Positions 7,089 to 13,736 of a stretch of DNA of 13,771 bases are shown here, piece after piece; within the stretch, counting starts at the first letter, position 1; every line of letters begins with the position of its first letter. The notes beneath the pieces are model-generated. The model saw nothing but the letters and a program-made list of their open reading frames with translations. It searched no databases and was not told the origin of the DNA. The DNA is taken from the NCBI GenBank assembly GCA_964609795.1, contig CAZSTC010000053.1:1-13771 (forward strand). Direction: 5' to 3'. Origin of the DNA: UBA1412 sp964609795. GTDB taxonomy: Bacteria > Verrucomicrobiota > Verrucomicrobiia > Limisphaerales > UBA1412. A program made the translations under genes and the position numbers.

Positions 7089-8117
7089 ATGGATATTGAG
7101 ATTCCTGATTTTCTCGTTCGACACTGCAAGAACGTCGGCTACTGCGAATGCGCAAATCCTTTTCAAATCGAAATACCGGCCCCTTCCTTTTCTACGGAGT
7201 GGATCGCGGAGCGGCAGGCAGAAATCCGCCGTTTCAAAGAGAAACATCAGGCGATTATCCTGGCTCACAATTATCAAATTAAAGAAATTCAGGATGTTGC
7301 CGACTATGTGGGAGATTCCCTCGGTCTCTCGCGCGAGGCCGCTAAAACCGATGCCAAAGTCATCCTCTTCTGCGGGGTCAATTTCATGGCCGAAACCGCA
7401 AAAATCCTGAACCCGGACCGCACCGTTATCCTGCCCGACGCCAATGCCGGTTGCTGTCTGGAAGAATGCTGCCCGGCTGAAGAGCTGAGAAAATTGAAGG
7501 AGAAGCACCCGGAGCTCTATGTCGTCTCCTACATCAACTGCTCCTCCGAGGTGAAGACGCTCTCGGACGTAATCTGCACCAGCGGCAATGCGGATAGAAT
7601 CGTTGCGGCCAGTCCAAAGGATCGTCCGATTCTCTTCACACCCGATCAGAACCTCGGCTCCTGGGTCATGGAGAAGACCGGACGCGAGATGCTTCTCTGG
7701 CCGGGCTATTGTTACGTTCATACCCAATTTACGGCCGAAGCCATTGCCGAAGAAAAGATAAAACATCCCGGGGCCAAGGTGGTTGCACATCCCGAGTGCA
7801 CCGCTCCGGTCCGCCGAGCCGCCGATGAGGTCTGCTCCACCGAGAAGATGATCACCTATTGCCGCACTCAGCCGGCAAAGGAATTCATTATCGTGACCGA
7901 GGTCAATATCATCCACCGGCTTCGCAAGGAGTTACCCGGCAAGACGTTTTACCCGCTGCCGATCAAGGGCTTCCAGCCCCAGTGTAAGCACATGATGAAG
8001 AATACGCTCGATAAGATGATCAGCGCTTTTAACAAAATGAAGCCGCAAATCCAGCTTCCGGCCGAAATTATGGCCAAGGCTCGGGCACCCATTGAACGGA
8101 TGCTGGAGCTCTCTTAA
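7089..8117 (+). CDS. nadA: Quinolinate synthase NadA
   Basis: NadA condenses iminoaspartate with dihydroxyacetone phosphate to quinolinate, the committed step of de novo NAD synthesis, using an oxygen-sensitive 4Fe-4S cluster. From the ATG at 7089 the product has 342 residues. The three cluster cysteines are recognisable: C122 in AGCCLEECCP, C208 in WPGYCYVH and C299 in FQPQCKHMMK. The first two are 86 apart, against 87 in E. coli NadA (C113, C200). Other family motifs are ILAHNYQ (57-63), YINCSSEVK (148-156), ICTSGNA and APVRRAADEV. The N-terminus adds about 35 residues with extra cysteines (C13, C19, C21). An in-frame TTG at 7053 would add 12 residues; neither start has a clear Shine-Dalgarno. 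bioB follows after 29 bases, so the two are probably cotranscribed. nadB and nadC are not in the window. Confidence 0.96.
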   Translation: MDIEIPDFLVRHCKNVGYCECANPFQIEIPAPSFSTEWIAERQAEIRRFKEKHQAIILAHNYQIKEIQDVADYVGDSLGLSREAAKTDAKVILFCGVNFMAETAKILNPDRTVILPDANAGCCLEECCPAEELRKLKEKHPELYVVSYINCSSEVKTLSDVICTSGNADRIVAASPKDRPILFTPDQNLGSWVMEKTGREMLLWPGYCYVHTQFTAEAIAEEKIKHPGAKVVAHPECTAPVRRAADEVCSTEKMITYCRTQPAKEFIIVTEVNIIHRLRKELPGKTFYPLPIKGFQPQCKHMMKNTLDKMISAFNKMKPQIQLPAEIMAKARAPIERMLELS

Positions 8118-8120
8118 AAA

Positions 8121-8229
8121 AGATCGGCAGAATACCCTCTAAAAAAATGGTCAGAGAGCTGAAGAATAAAATAATGGCAGGAGGCTCAGCTCTGCGGGAG
8201 GAGCTTCTGGAACTGTTTTCTGCCGATCT
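8121..8229 (+). promoter_or_regulatory. Nested inverted repeats enclosing the bioB start
   Basis: A perfect 12-base inverted repeat pairs AGATCGGCAGAA (8121-8132) with TTCTGCCGATCT (8218-8229). Inside it a perfect 8-base repeat pairs AGAGCTGA (8155-8162) with TCAGCTCT (8186-8193). The bioB ATG at 8147 lies between the two left arms, and a second in-frame ATG at 8174 lies in the inner loop. The transcript could therefore fold into a long hairpin over the start region. The right arms are in coding sequence, so chance cannot be excluded. Confidence 0.4.
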
Positions 8230-9106
8230 GGAGGAACTTTGCCGTGCAGCCGAAGAGCTGAGGGAACACTTCTGCGGCAAGGCATTCCATATCTGCACCG
8301 TCCTCAATGCGAAAAGCGGCGCCTGCACCGAGAACTGCAAATACTGTGCCCAATCGCTCCATTACCGGACCCGGGTGGATTCCTATCCCCTGAAGGCCGA
8401 ATCTGAAATTCTCGAGGAAGCTTTGGAAAATGCACGGCAGGGTGCCGAGCGCTTTTCAGTGGTGACTTCCGGCCGCGGGCTGACCGAGGAAGAGGTGGAG
8501 CGCCTCTGCAACGTTTTTCGCCAGATCCGCCGGCAGAGTTCTATCGGTCTGTGCGCATCGCTCGGGCTCCTCACCCCGAGCCAGCTCCACCGCCTCAAAG
8601 AGGCCGGGCTCACCCGCTACCATAATAATCTGGAGACTTCGCGGCGCTTTTTTCCACAGGTCTGCACGACCCACTCCTATGACGATAAAATCCGGGTCAT
8701 GGAGGCCCTGCGCCAAACCGGGCTGGAAATCTGCTCCGGCGGGATTATCGGCCTGGGTGAATCGATGGAGGATCGGCTCGATTTAGCCCTGGAACTGAGG
8801 CGGCAAGGCGTTCTTTATATTCCGGTCAATATCCTGAACCCGATTCCGGGCACGCCGCTGGAACATAATCCACCGCTGCCGCTTGAAGAAATTCGCCGCA
8901 CGGTTGCCCTTTTCCGTTTTACCCTCCCTCAGGCGACGATCTGTCTGGCCGGCGGCCGCAGTCTCCTGGCCGATCACGGCCGCAGCATCTTTCAATCGGG
9001 AGCCAATGCCGCCATTTCGGGCAATCTCCTGACCACCTGCGGAATAGATATCGAAGACGACCTGAAAACTCTTTCAGAACTGGGTTTCGAAACTAAAACA
9101 CCATGA
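8147..9106 (+). CDS. bioB: Biotin synthase BioB, probably the Type II (anaerobe) form
   Basis: BioB is the radical SAM enzyme that inserts sulfur into dethiobiotin to make biotin. The 319-residue product is a full-length TIM-barrel enzyme. The SAM-cluster motif CTENCKYC gives C60, C64 and C67, and NAKSG (54-58) and YHNNLETS (159-166) are family hallmarks. Aligned with E. coli BioB, whose auxiliary 2Fe-2S cluster uses C97, C128, C188 and R260, this protein has S104, C136, C196 and C266. The first cysteine is replaced by serine (RFSVVTSGR) and the arginine by cysteine (TICLAGGR). Such ligand changes fit the Type II BioB described from obligate anaerobes, which carries a 4Fe-5S auxiliary cluster. 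The ATG at 8147 has only an A-run before it; an ATG at 8174 is possible. It overlaps bioD by four bases (ATGA). Confidence 0.95.
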   Translation: MVRELKNKIMAGGSALREELLELFSADLEELCRAAEELREHFCGKAFHICTVLNAKSGACTENCKYCAQSLHYRTRVDSYPLKAESEILEEALENARQGAERFSVVTSGRGLTEEEVERLCNVFRQIRRQSSIGLCASLGLLTPSQLHRLKEAGLTRYHNNLETSRRFFPQVCTTHSYDDKIRVMEALRQTGLEICSGGIIGLGESMEDRLDLALELRRQGVLYIPVNILNPIPGTPLEHNPPLPLEEIRRTVALFRFTLPQATICLAGGRSLLADHGRSIFQSGANAAISGNLLTTCGIDIEDDLKTLSELGFETKTP

Positions 9107-9807
9107 GTAAAAGCATATTTATCGCCGGGACCGGCCTGAGCGTGGGCAAAACCTACATCTCGGCGCTCCTGATAAAAAAGTTAATGCAGGGCGGATTGAA
9201 GGCCGGCTACTATAAGCCGGTTCAGATCGGCGCGGTCAATCTAGATGGGCGCCTGGTTGCGGGCGATCCCCTCCGGGTTTCCAAAGAATGCGGTCTCTAT
9301 GAAGACCCCAACAGCATGAGCACCTACCTCTTCCAGTCGGCTGTGCCTCCTCACCTGGCTTCCCGGATCGAGGGTCCGCCCATTGAGATAGAGACGATCA
9401 AAAAGGATTTCGAAAAAGCGCTCAGAAGCCATGAGTATCTCACCGTGGATGGCTACGGAGGACTTTTCTGCCCCTTCCGGCGCGATGACAAAGAAAACTG
9501 GTTCCAGACCGATCTGATCCATGCACTGGGCCTGGGCGTCTTGTTGGTTTCATCGGCTGCCCTGGGAACCCTGAACAGTACGATTCTCTCCGTCGAACAT
9601 GCCCGCAGCAGAAAGATCGATATCCGGGGCATTATCCTCGACAACTACCAGGAGGGAAGCATCCTGCATAAGGATAACCGCAAAGTGATCGAAGAGGTCA
9701 CCGGGGTCCCCGTGCTGGCCTGCGTGGGTAATAACTCCCAAGAGCTCAATATCCCGATGAATTGCATTCTGGACCTCTATCGGAAGCCCGAACCTTTTCA
9801 GCAATAG
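9103..9807 (+). CDS. bioD: Dethiobiotin synthetase BioD
   Basis: BioD closes the ureido ring of 7,8-diaminopelargonate with CO2 and ATP to give dethiobiotin, the substrate of BioB. The 234-residue product has the P-loop AGTGLSVGKT (8-17), GYYKPVQIG (35-43, K38), GDP with D55 and PPHLAS (82-87). The conserved EGAGG loop, whose glutamate binds Mg2+ in E. coli (E115), reads VDGYGGLFCP here with D116. This keeps the acid but changes the residues around it. LGTLNST keeps the family asparagine that recognises the nucleotide base. The ATG overlaps the bioB stop as ATGA, so the two are translationally coupled, and nadA is just upstream. No bioA, bioF or bioC/H is visible, so the precursor must come from genes elsewhere or from uptake. 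Confidence 0.93.
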   Translation: MSKSIFIAGTGLSVGKTYISALLIKKLMQGGLKAGYYKPVQIGAVNLDGRLVAGDPLRVSKECGLYEDPNSMSTYLFQSAVPPHLASRIEGPPIEIETIKKDFEKALRSHEYLTVDGYGGLFCPFRRDDKENWFQTDLIHALGLGVLLVSSAALGTLNSTILSVEHARSRKIDIRGIILDNYQEGSILHKDNRKVIEEVTGVPVLACVGNNSQELNIPMNCILDLYRKPEPFQQ

Positions 9808-9915
9808 GGCCGTCGCTTAAGGATTGACCCCGGGCTTTGGGGAGACTACCCTCAAAGCCGGCTCTATGCGTTAAGCCAGAGGAGCCTCTGCCCCTGCAAA
9901 CAGGAAAAGACTAGA
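9808..9915 (+). other. Intergenic spacer with two inverted repeats between bioD and the CGGC gene
   Basis: CTTTGGGG (9835-9842) pairs with CCCTCAAAG (9849-9857) with one bulged T, and CCGG (9830-9833) with CCGG (9858-9861) can extend the stem past a bulged G, giving a strong hairpin of about 12 pairs with a six-base loop. A second repeat, CAGAGG/CCTCTG, occupies 9877-9890. No U-run follows either, so intrinsic termination is uncertain. An mRNA-processing or partial terminator role between the biotin genes and the next gene is possible. Confidence 0.4.
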
Positions 9916-10248
9916 ATGAAAATAGGAATTATCAGATGCCAAAAAACCGCGGATATATGCGGATGCCCGTGTGCGGACGATCTTAAAATCGACGCCAGGG
10001 ATAAATCCGCCGGAGAGAAGGGCTCGGTCGAAATCATCGGTTTTTTCAGTTGCGGCGGCTGCCCCGGCAAACAGGCGGTTCCTCGGGCCAAAATTTTAGT
10101 CGAGCGCGGAGCTCAGGCGATTGTTTTCGCCTCACGTTCCCCCGAAGGTCACCCCGGCAAGACGTCCTGCTCTCACCGTCGGGAGGTCAAGGAAACCGTT
10201 ATCCGGAATATCGGCGACGGGGTCCGCATTATCGAGTGGGACCACTAA
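9916..10248 (+). CDS. CGGC domain-containing protein (putative metal-binding)
   Basis: This 110-residue protein belongs to the CGGC domain family, small cysteine-rich proteins common in anaerobic bacteria and archaea and presumed to bind metal. The core FFSCGGCPGKQAVPRAK (43-59) contains the name motif with C46 and C49, preceded by KIGIIRC (C8) and followed by GAQAIVFAS and the conserved end RIIEWDH. Two deviations are visible. The segment that usually holds one cysteine before the core has a CGCPC cluster (C15, C17, C19), and the cysteine normally found in the later FASC motif is R74. The downstream Cys is kept (C85). The ATG at 9916 has AGGA ten bases upstream, a rather long spacing. It follows bioD on the same strand after a hairpin-rich spacer and may be a separate unit. 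Biochemical function is not known. Confidence 0.9.
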   Translation: MKIGIIRCQKTADICGCPCADDLKIDARDKSAGEKGSVEIIGFFSCGGCPGKQAVPRAKILVERGAQAIVFASRSPEGHPGKTSCSHRREVKETVIRNIGDGVRIIEWDH

Positions 10249-10293
10249 AGGACTGAAATAAGCCCTCTCCTTTTTTAAAATTCTCTAAATCCT
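10249..10293. other. Short convergent spacer between the CGGC gene and ispG
   Basis: A six-T run at 10271-10276 lies downstream of the CGGC gene, and the perfect inverted repeat AGTGG/CCACT (10235-10246) overlaps the end of its coding region. They are 24 bases apart, too far for a standard intrinsic terminator. Nothing else is seen here. Confidence 0.3.
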
Positions 10294-12054
10294 CTAAGAA
10301 GACGGTGGTTCTTCCCAGCGGCCGTGCTCTTTGATCAGCTCGACCAGGGCATCTACCGCTTCTTCTTCCGGAATATTGCGCTTCACGGGGGTTTTGCCGA
10401 CGTAGAGGGTAATCTTCCCAGGGGCTCCTCCCACGTAGCCGAAATCCGCATCCGCCATTTCTCCGGGTCCATTGACGATGCAGCCCATGATGCCGATCTT
10501 GACGCTGCTCAAGTGGCTGGTCCGCTCGCTAATCCGGGCGATCACCTTCTGAATATCAAAGAGAGTGCGCCCGCAGGAAGGGCAGGAAATATATTCGGTC
10601 TTGAAAGAGCGTGAGCCGGAGGCCTGCAGGATATTCCATGCCAGCATCACCGCCTCAGTGGGATTTTTTTCGCGGCGCACCAGCACGCAGTCGCCGATGC
10701 CGTCGCAGAGCAGAGAGCCCAGGAGAGCGGAAGATTTCAGCACCAATTTTCCGGGCCGATCGCCCTCTTCGGGTTTAAAAGTATCTTTGAGAAGAATCGG
10801 ATTCTTCAAACCGGCCGCCTTGAGTGCCGCTGCCAGCCAGCGAAAAGCGAAAACAACCGGCACGGAAGTGCCATCGGCAATCGTCACCAGCTTGCCGGGC
10901 GCGATCACGGGCAGAGACTCCGAAACCTCGATTTCCACACAGCTATGGAGTGAGTAATCGGCCTCGCAATAGGCCCGTTTCTGAGCCAGGAGTTTGCGGT
11001 CGGCCCCTTCACTTTGTTCCGGGGTGACCAGTACCCGCACCGGCTGCATCCCTCCCAGGGGAATTCCCCCGTAAAGGATCTCTTCGCTCGGACGCCGTTC
11101 ATAAGAAAAAGGATTCCAGGCAGGCGGCAACTCCGGGGCAGGGTCTCCGCTGAAAATCTCCGGCATGGAGCTCAAGAGAGAACGGCAGACCGGGATTTCA
11201 TGAACGCTATCCTCCGATAACGAGACGCGGATGGTTTCGCCCAGGCCGTCGACCAGGAGCGCACCAATCCCGACCGCACTCTTGATGCGGCCATCGGCTC
11301 CCTGACCGGCCTCGGTCACACCCAAATGGAAGGGGTAATTGCAATCGGGACCTTCCTCAGAAAGTTTTTGAGCAAGCAGTCTGTAGGCTTCAATCGTCAC
11401 CTTGGGACTGCTGGCCTTCATGGAAAAGAGGAAATTATGGAACCCATGCTTGCGGGCGATCCGGGCATATTCCAGCGCTGCCTCCACCATTCCCAGCGGT
11501 GTATCGCCATAGCGGCCCATGATCCGCTGGCTCAGGGAACCGTGGTTGGAGCCGATACGCATCGCGCGGCCGAGCTTTTTGCAAATCTCCAGAAGCGGCA
11601 GAAATTTCTCTTCCACCCGCTTCAGGGCCGCCTCGTACATTTCGGGCGTGCTCATTTGCGGATCCCAGCTTGCTGAATCGGCGTAATTGCCCGGATTAAT
11701 CCGGATTTTCTCCACCCAGCGTGCGGCCTCGATCGCCGCTTCCGGGATAAAATGTATATCCGCCACCAGCGGGACCTTGCTTCCCCGGGCGCGAAGACGC
11801 TCGACAATGACGCCCAGATTCTGCGCGTCTTTCAAAGTCGGCGCTGTCAGGCGAACCAGTTGGCAGCCGACTTGTTCGAGCTCGAGAATCTCCCTCACGC
11901 AGCTTTCCGTATCGGCCGTCTTACTGGTCAGCATCGACTGAACCACGACCGGCTGATCTGCTCCAATAATGACGCCGCCCTCTTCGGGATTGCCCACCAC
12001 CACTTCGCGGGTAGGCCGGCGTTGGTAATAGTAAAGTGACTGACTGAAGCTCAT
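10294..12054 (-). CDS. ispG: 4-hydroxy-3-methylbut-2-enyl diphosphate synthase, long form with insert domain
   Basis: IspG (GcpE) reduces methylerythritol cyclodiphosphate to HMBPP in the MEP isoprenoid pathway, using a 4Fe-4S cluster. The product has 586 residues against about 370 in E. coli. The N-terminal TIM barrel (about 10-290) has VVVQSMLTSKTADT (36-49), LVADIHF (96-102), KIRINPGN (116-123) and RIGSNHGSLS (166-175). An extra domain of roughly 180 residues (about 300-480) follows, as in Chlamydiae, Bacteroidota, PVC bacteria and plants. The C-terminal iron-sulfur domain contains ISCPSCGRTLFD (C491, C494) and GIMGCIVNGPGE (C525, E532), the three cysteines and glutamate that hold the cluster. 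The ATG at 12054 is 12 bases after the rseP stop, with no clear Shine-Dalgarno, so it is probably cotranscribed from the rseP promoter. Confidence 0.97.
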   Translation of the reverse strand: MSFSQSLYYYQRRPTREVVVGNPEEGGVIIGADQPVVVQSMLTSKTADTESCVREILELEQVGCQLVRLTAPTLKDAQNLGVIVERLRARGSKVPLVADIHFIPEAAIEAARWVEKIRINPGNYADSASWDPQMSTPEMYEAALKRVEEKFLPLLEICKKLGRAMRIGSNHGSLSQRIMGRYGDTPLGMVEAALEYARIARKHGFHNFLFSMKASSPKVTIEAYRLLAQKLSEEGPDCNYPFHLGVTEAGQGADGRIKSAVGIGALLVDGLGETIRVSLSEDSVHEIPVCRSLLSSMPEIFSGDPAPELPPAWNPFSYERRPSEEILYGGIPLGGMQPVRVLVTPEQSEGADRKLLAQKRAYCEADYSLHSCVEIEVSESLPVIAPGKLVTIADGTSVPVVFAFRWLAAALKAAGLKNPILLKDTFKPEEGDRPGKLVLKSSALLGSLLCDGIGDCVLVRREKNPTEAVMLAWNILQASGSRSFKTEYISCPSCGRTLFDIQKVIARISERTSHLSSVKIGIMGCIVNGPGEMADADFGYVGGAPGKITLYVGKTPVKRNIPEEEAVDALVELIKEHGRWEEPPSS

Positions 12055-12066
12055 GCTGTCTGACGG

Positions 12067-13482
12067 CTATTTACCGTCCGGGGAACTCGTCTCTTCAAAC
12101 TCGAAATCCTGCTTATACATCCCCGTGAAGAGGGAAAACTTCTTGATGTCGTTGTAAGAGACGAAGATCATGAAGCCGATCAGGAGGAACGCAAACGCCG
12201 TGTTCACGTACTCGAGGAATTTGACACTGACCGAGCGGCGCGTCACCCATTCATAAGCGGACATCACGATGTGGCCGCCATCCAGAACCGGTATCGGCAA
12301 GAGGTTCAATATCGCCAAGCTGACGTTGAGCAGGACCATGAAATTGAGCGCCAGACGGTAATCACCCTTCACGTAAGTAGCCAGCATCGCCAGAATCCCC
12401 GGAGGACCGCTGAGGTCCTTGACCCCTACCCCTGTTTCCTTGGAGTGAAAGAGAGCGCCGATCGTATCGTAGGTCCTCACCAGAACGCCGCTGACATTCT
12501 CCCAGGGCAACGGCCCCGGGTACTGCACGGCATAGGTCATTTTGCCTTCCGTCGTCAAATAAACCGAAATTCTTCCCGTACCTCCCAAATCCGCCGGCGT
12601 GACGCTGAGCGTGAGATTCGTCATCCCGCCTTCGGGTAGCGGACGCGAGACCGCCAACTGGACCTCTTTACCCGGACTGCCCGAGATCATCTTGATCAGG
12701 TGTTCCCTGCCCAGAATCGGCATCCCGTTAAAGCTGGTAATATGGTCGCCATCCTTCATTCCGGCCAGGTCTCCGGGGCCATCGGGCGTCACCTTCTGGG
12801 CCACCGGCAAATCCTTGCCGCCCAGGTTGGGCAGCTTCCAGGTCATGCCCGAGAGCTCCGCGATATTAGCGTCAACCGAGAGCTTGAGTTGGTTGGTAAA
12901 GAGAGTATCCCCGCGCTTCATCACGAAAGGCAGCTCGCTTGAGCGCGAAAGAATGCACGCTTCATGAACCTCTTCCCAGGAGCGGACCTTTTTGTCGCCG
13001 ACCATCACGATTTCATCCTCGTAGCGAATACCCATCTGGTATTCCTCGGAGGCCGGGTCCACGTAGCCGATCACAGGCGGATTGATCAAATAGGGCAACC
13101 CGACAAAATAAATCACAATAGCCAGAACGAAGGCAAATACCATGTTCATGGACGGACCCGCGAAGGCCGTCAGTATCCGTTTCCAGGGAGCTGCCGGCGG
13201 GCAGGGCTCCTCGCTGGCACCCTCCAGCGCTTCACTGGTCACCATCTGCGGCAGCCGGACAAAGCCGCCGGCCGGTATCCAGCGAATCGAATACTCGATG
13301 CCGTTGCGCTTCCAGCTCTTGATCTTCGGACCAAAGCCGATGGCGAATTCCTCCACCTTCATTCCGCATTTGAGCGCTACCCAGAAGTGCCCGAACTCGT
13401 GCACGAAGACGGCCGCTCCGAAAAGCAACAACACTCCAATCACCACGTAGAGAAGTTCCAAACTTGAATATAAAAAATCCAT
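12067..13482 (-). CDS. rseP: RIP metalloprotease RseP (site-2 protease)
   Basis: RseP is an intramembrane zinc protease that cuts membrane-bound anti-sigma factors and remnant signal peptides. From the ATG at 13482 the protein has 471 residues. TM1 (about 8-27) ends in VHEFGHF with the HExxH catalytic site (H28, E29, H32). GFGPKI and IPAGGFVRLP (69-78) follow. The segment around GPSMNMVFAFVLAIVIYF (109-126) is the next membrane helix. Two PDZ-like domains are probable (about 134-205 and 222-298), the second with the GLxGMKDGD-like pattern DLAGMKDGDHI. NLLPIPVLDGGHI gives the third zinc ligand D401. A longer reading begins at a TTG at 13584, but that codon lies upstream of the likely promoter, and the ATG starts in the usual family place. 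ispG follows by 12 bases. No rseA-like target is in the window. Confidence 0.95.
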   Translation of the reverse strand: MDFLYSSLELLYVVIGVLLLFGAAVFVHEFGHFWVALKCGMKVEEFAIGFGPKIKSWKRNGIEYSIRWIPAGGFVRLPQMVTSEALEGASEEPCPPAAPWKRILTAFAGPSMNMVFAFVLAIVIYFVGLPYLINPPVIGYVDPASEEYQMGIRYEDEIVMVGDKKVRSWEEVHEACILSRSSELPFVMKRGDTLFTNQLKLSVDANIAELSGMTWKLPNLGGKDLPVAQKVTPDGPGDLAGMKDGDHITSFNGMPILGREHLIKMISGSPGKEVQLAVSRPLPEGGMTNLTLSVTPADLGGTGRISVYLTTEGKMTYAVQYPGPLPWENVSGVLVRTYDTIGALFHSKETGVGVKDLSGPPGILAMLATYVKGDYRLALNFMVLLNVSLAILNLLPIPVLDGGHIVMSAYEWVTRRSVSVKFLEYVNTAFAFLLIGFMIFVSYNDIKKFSLFTGMYKQDFEFEETSSPDGK

Positions 13483-13533
13483 GGTATCTATTTGCCGGAG
13501 GCAATCATTCGAAGACTCACCAATCCGACCCAC

Positions 13534-13562
13534 AATATAACGGCAAAACACCCTCTTTGCAA
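13534..13562 (-). promoter_or_regulatory. Sigma70-type promoter for rseP-ispG
   Basis: On the minus strand, TTGCAA (13557-13562) and TATATT (13534-13539) are separated by exactly 17 bases, matching 4 of 6 and 5 of 6 positions of the sigma70 consensus. Transcription would begin near 13527 and leave a leader of about 45 bases before the ATG at 13482. No Shine-Dalgarno is visible in that leader. Confidence 0.6.
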
Positions 13563-13623
13563 TAACGCTTTCAAAGACTTCCAAACACCCCTGAAAAGGC
13601 TATCCGCTCAGGCGCAGTATCCG

Positions 13624-13638
13624 AAAAAAGAAGAAAAA
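13624..13638 (-). terminator. T-rich tract after tRNA-Arg
   Basis: Just past the encoded CCA end of the tRNA, the minus strand reads T5-CTTC-T6. A U-rich tail directly behind a folded tRNA is a common end point for single tRNA transcripts, but there is no dedicated hairpin. Confidence 0.35.
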
Positions 13639-13639
13639 G

Positions 13640-13715
13640 TGGCAGCCCCGCAGGGAATTGAACCCCGATCTACGGTTTAGGAAACCGCTGCTCTATCCAT
13701 TTGAGCTACGGGACC
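13640..13715 (-). tRNA. tRNA-Arg (anticodon CCU)
   Basis: The 76-base minus-strand sequence folds as a full cloverleaf with encoded CCA. The acceptor GGTCCCG pairs with CGGGGCT, including two G-U pairs. The D stem is GCTC/GAGC around AAATGGATA. The anticodon stem is GCGGT/ACCGT around TTCCTAA, giving anticodon CCT (plus-strand AGG at 13679-13681), which reads AGG arginine codons. The variable loop has four bases. The T stem is CGGGG/CCCTG around TTCAATT. Discriminator is G. It stands alone upstream of rseP in the same direction, but rseP has its own promoter. Confidence 0.95.
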
Positions 13716-13730
13716 CCACTTTCCACAGTC

Positions 13731-13736
13731 TTTATA
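13731..13736 (-). promoter_or_regulatory. Possible -10 box for tRNA-Arg
   Basis: TATAAA on the minus strand ends 15 bases before the mature tRNA 5' end, a sensible place for a tRNA promoter. No good -35 box sits at the right distance; TTGGCT at 13758-13763 is 21 bases away, which is too far. Confidence 0.35.

Noticed and set aside
6999..7916. Open frame of 305 codons on the minus strand
   Set aside because: Antisense to nadA across its conserved cysteine motifs; no family features.
8121..8132. AGATCGGCAGAA looks like the start of a common sequencing adapter
   Set aside because: It differs from the adapter (AGATCGGAAGAG) after seven bases and its exact reverse complement lies in conserved bioB coding sequence, so adapter carry-over is unlikely.
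6855..8146. BirA-type biotin operator near nadA or bioB
   Set aside because: I looked for the TTGTAAACC half-site and its partner and saw neither.
7018..9834. TTGACCCCGG occurs ahead of both nadA and the CGGC gene, suggesting a shared operator
   Set aside because: Ten-base matches are expected many times by chance in a window this size, and the flanking bases and distances to the starts differ.
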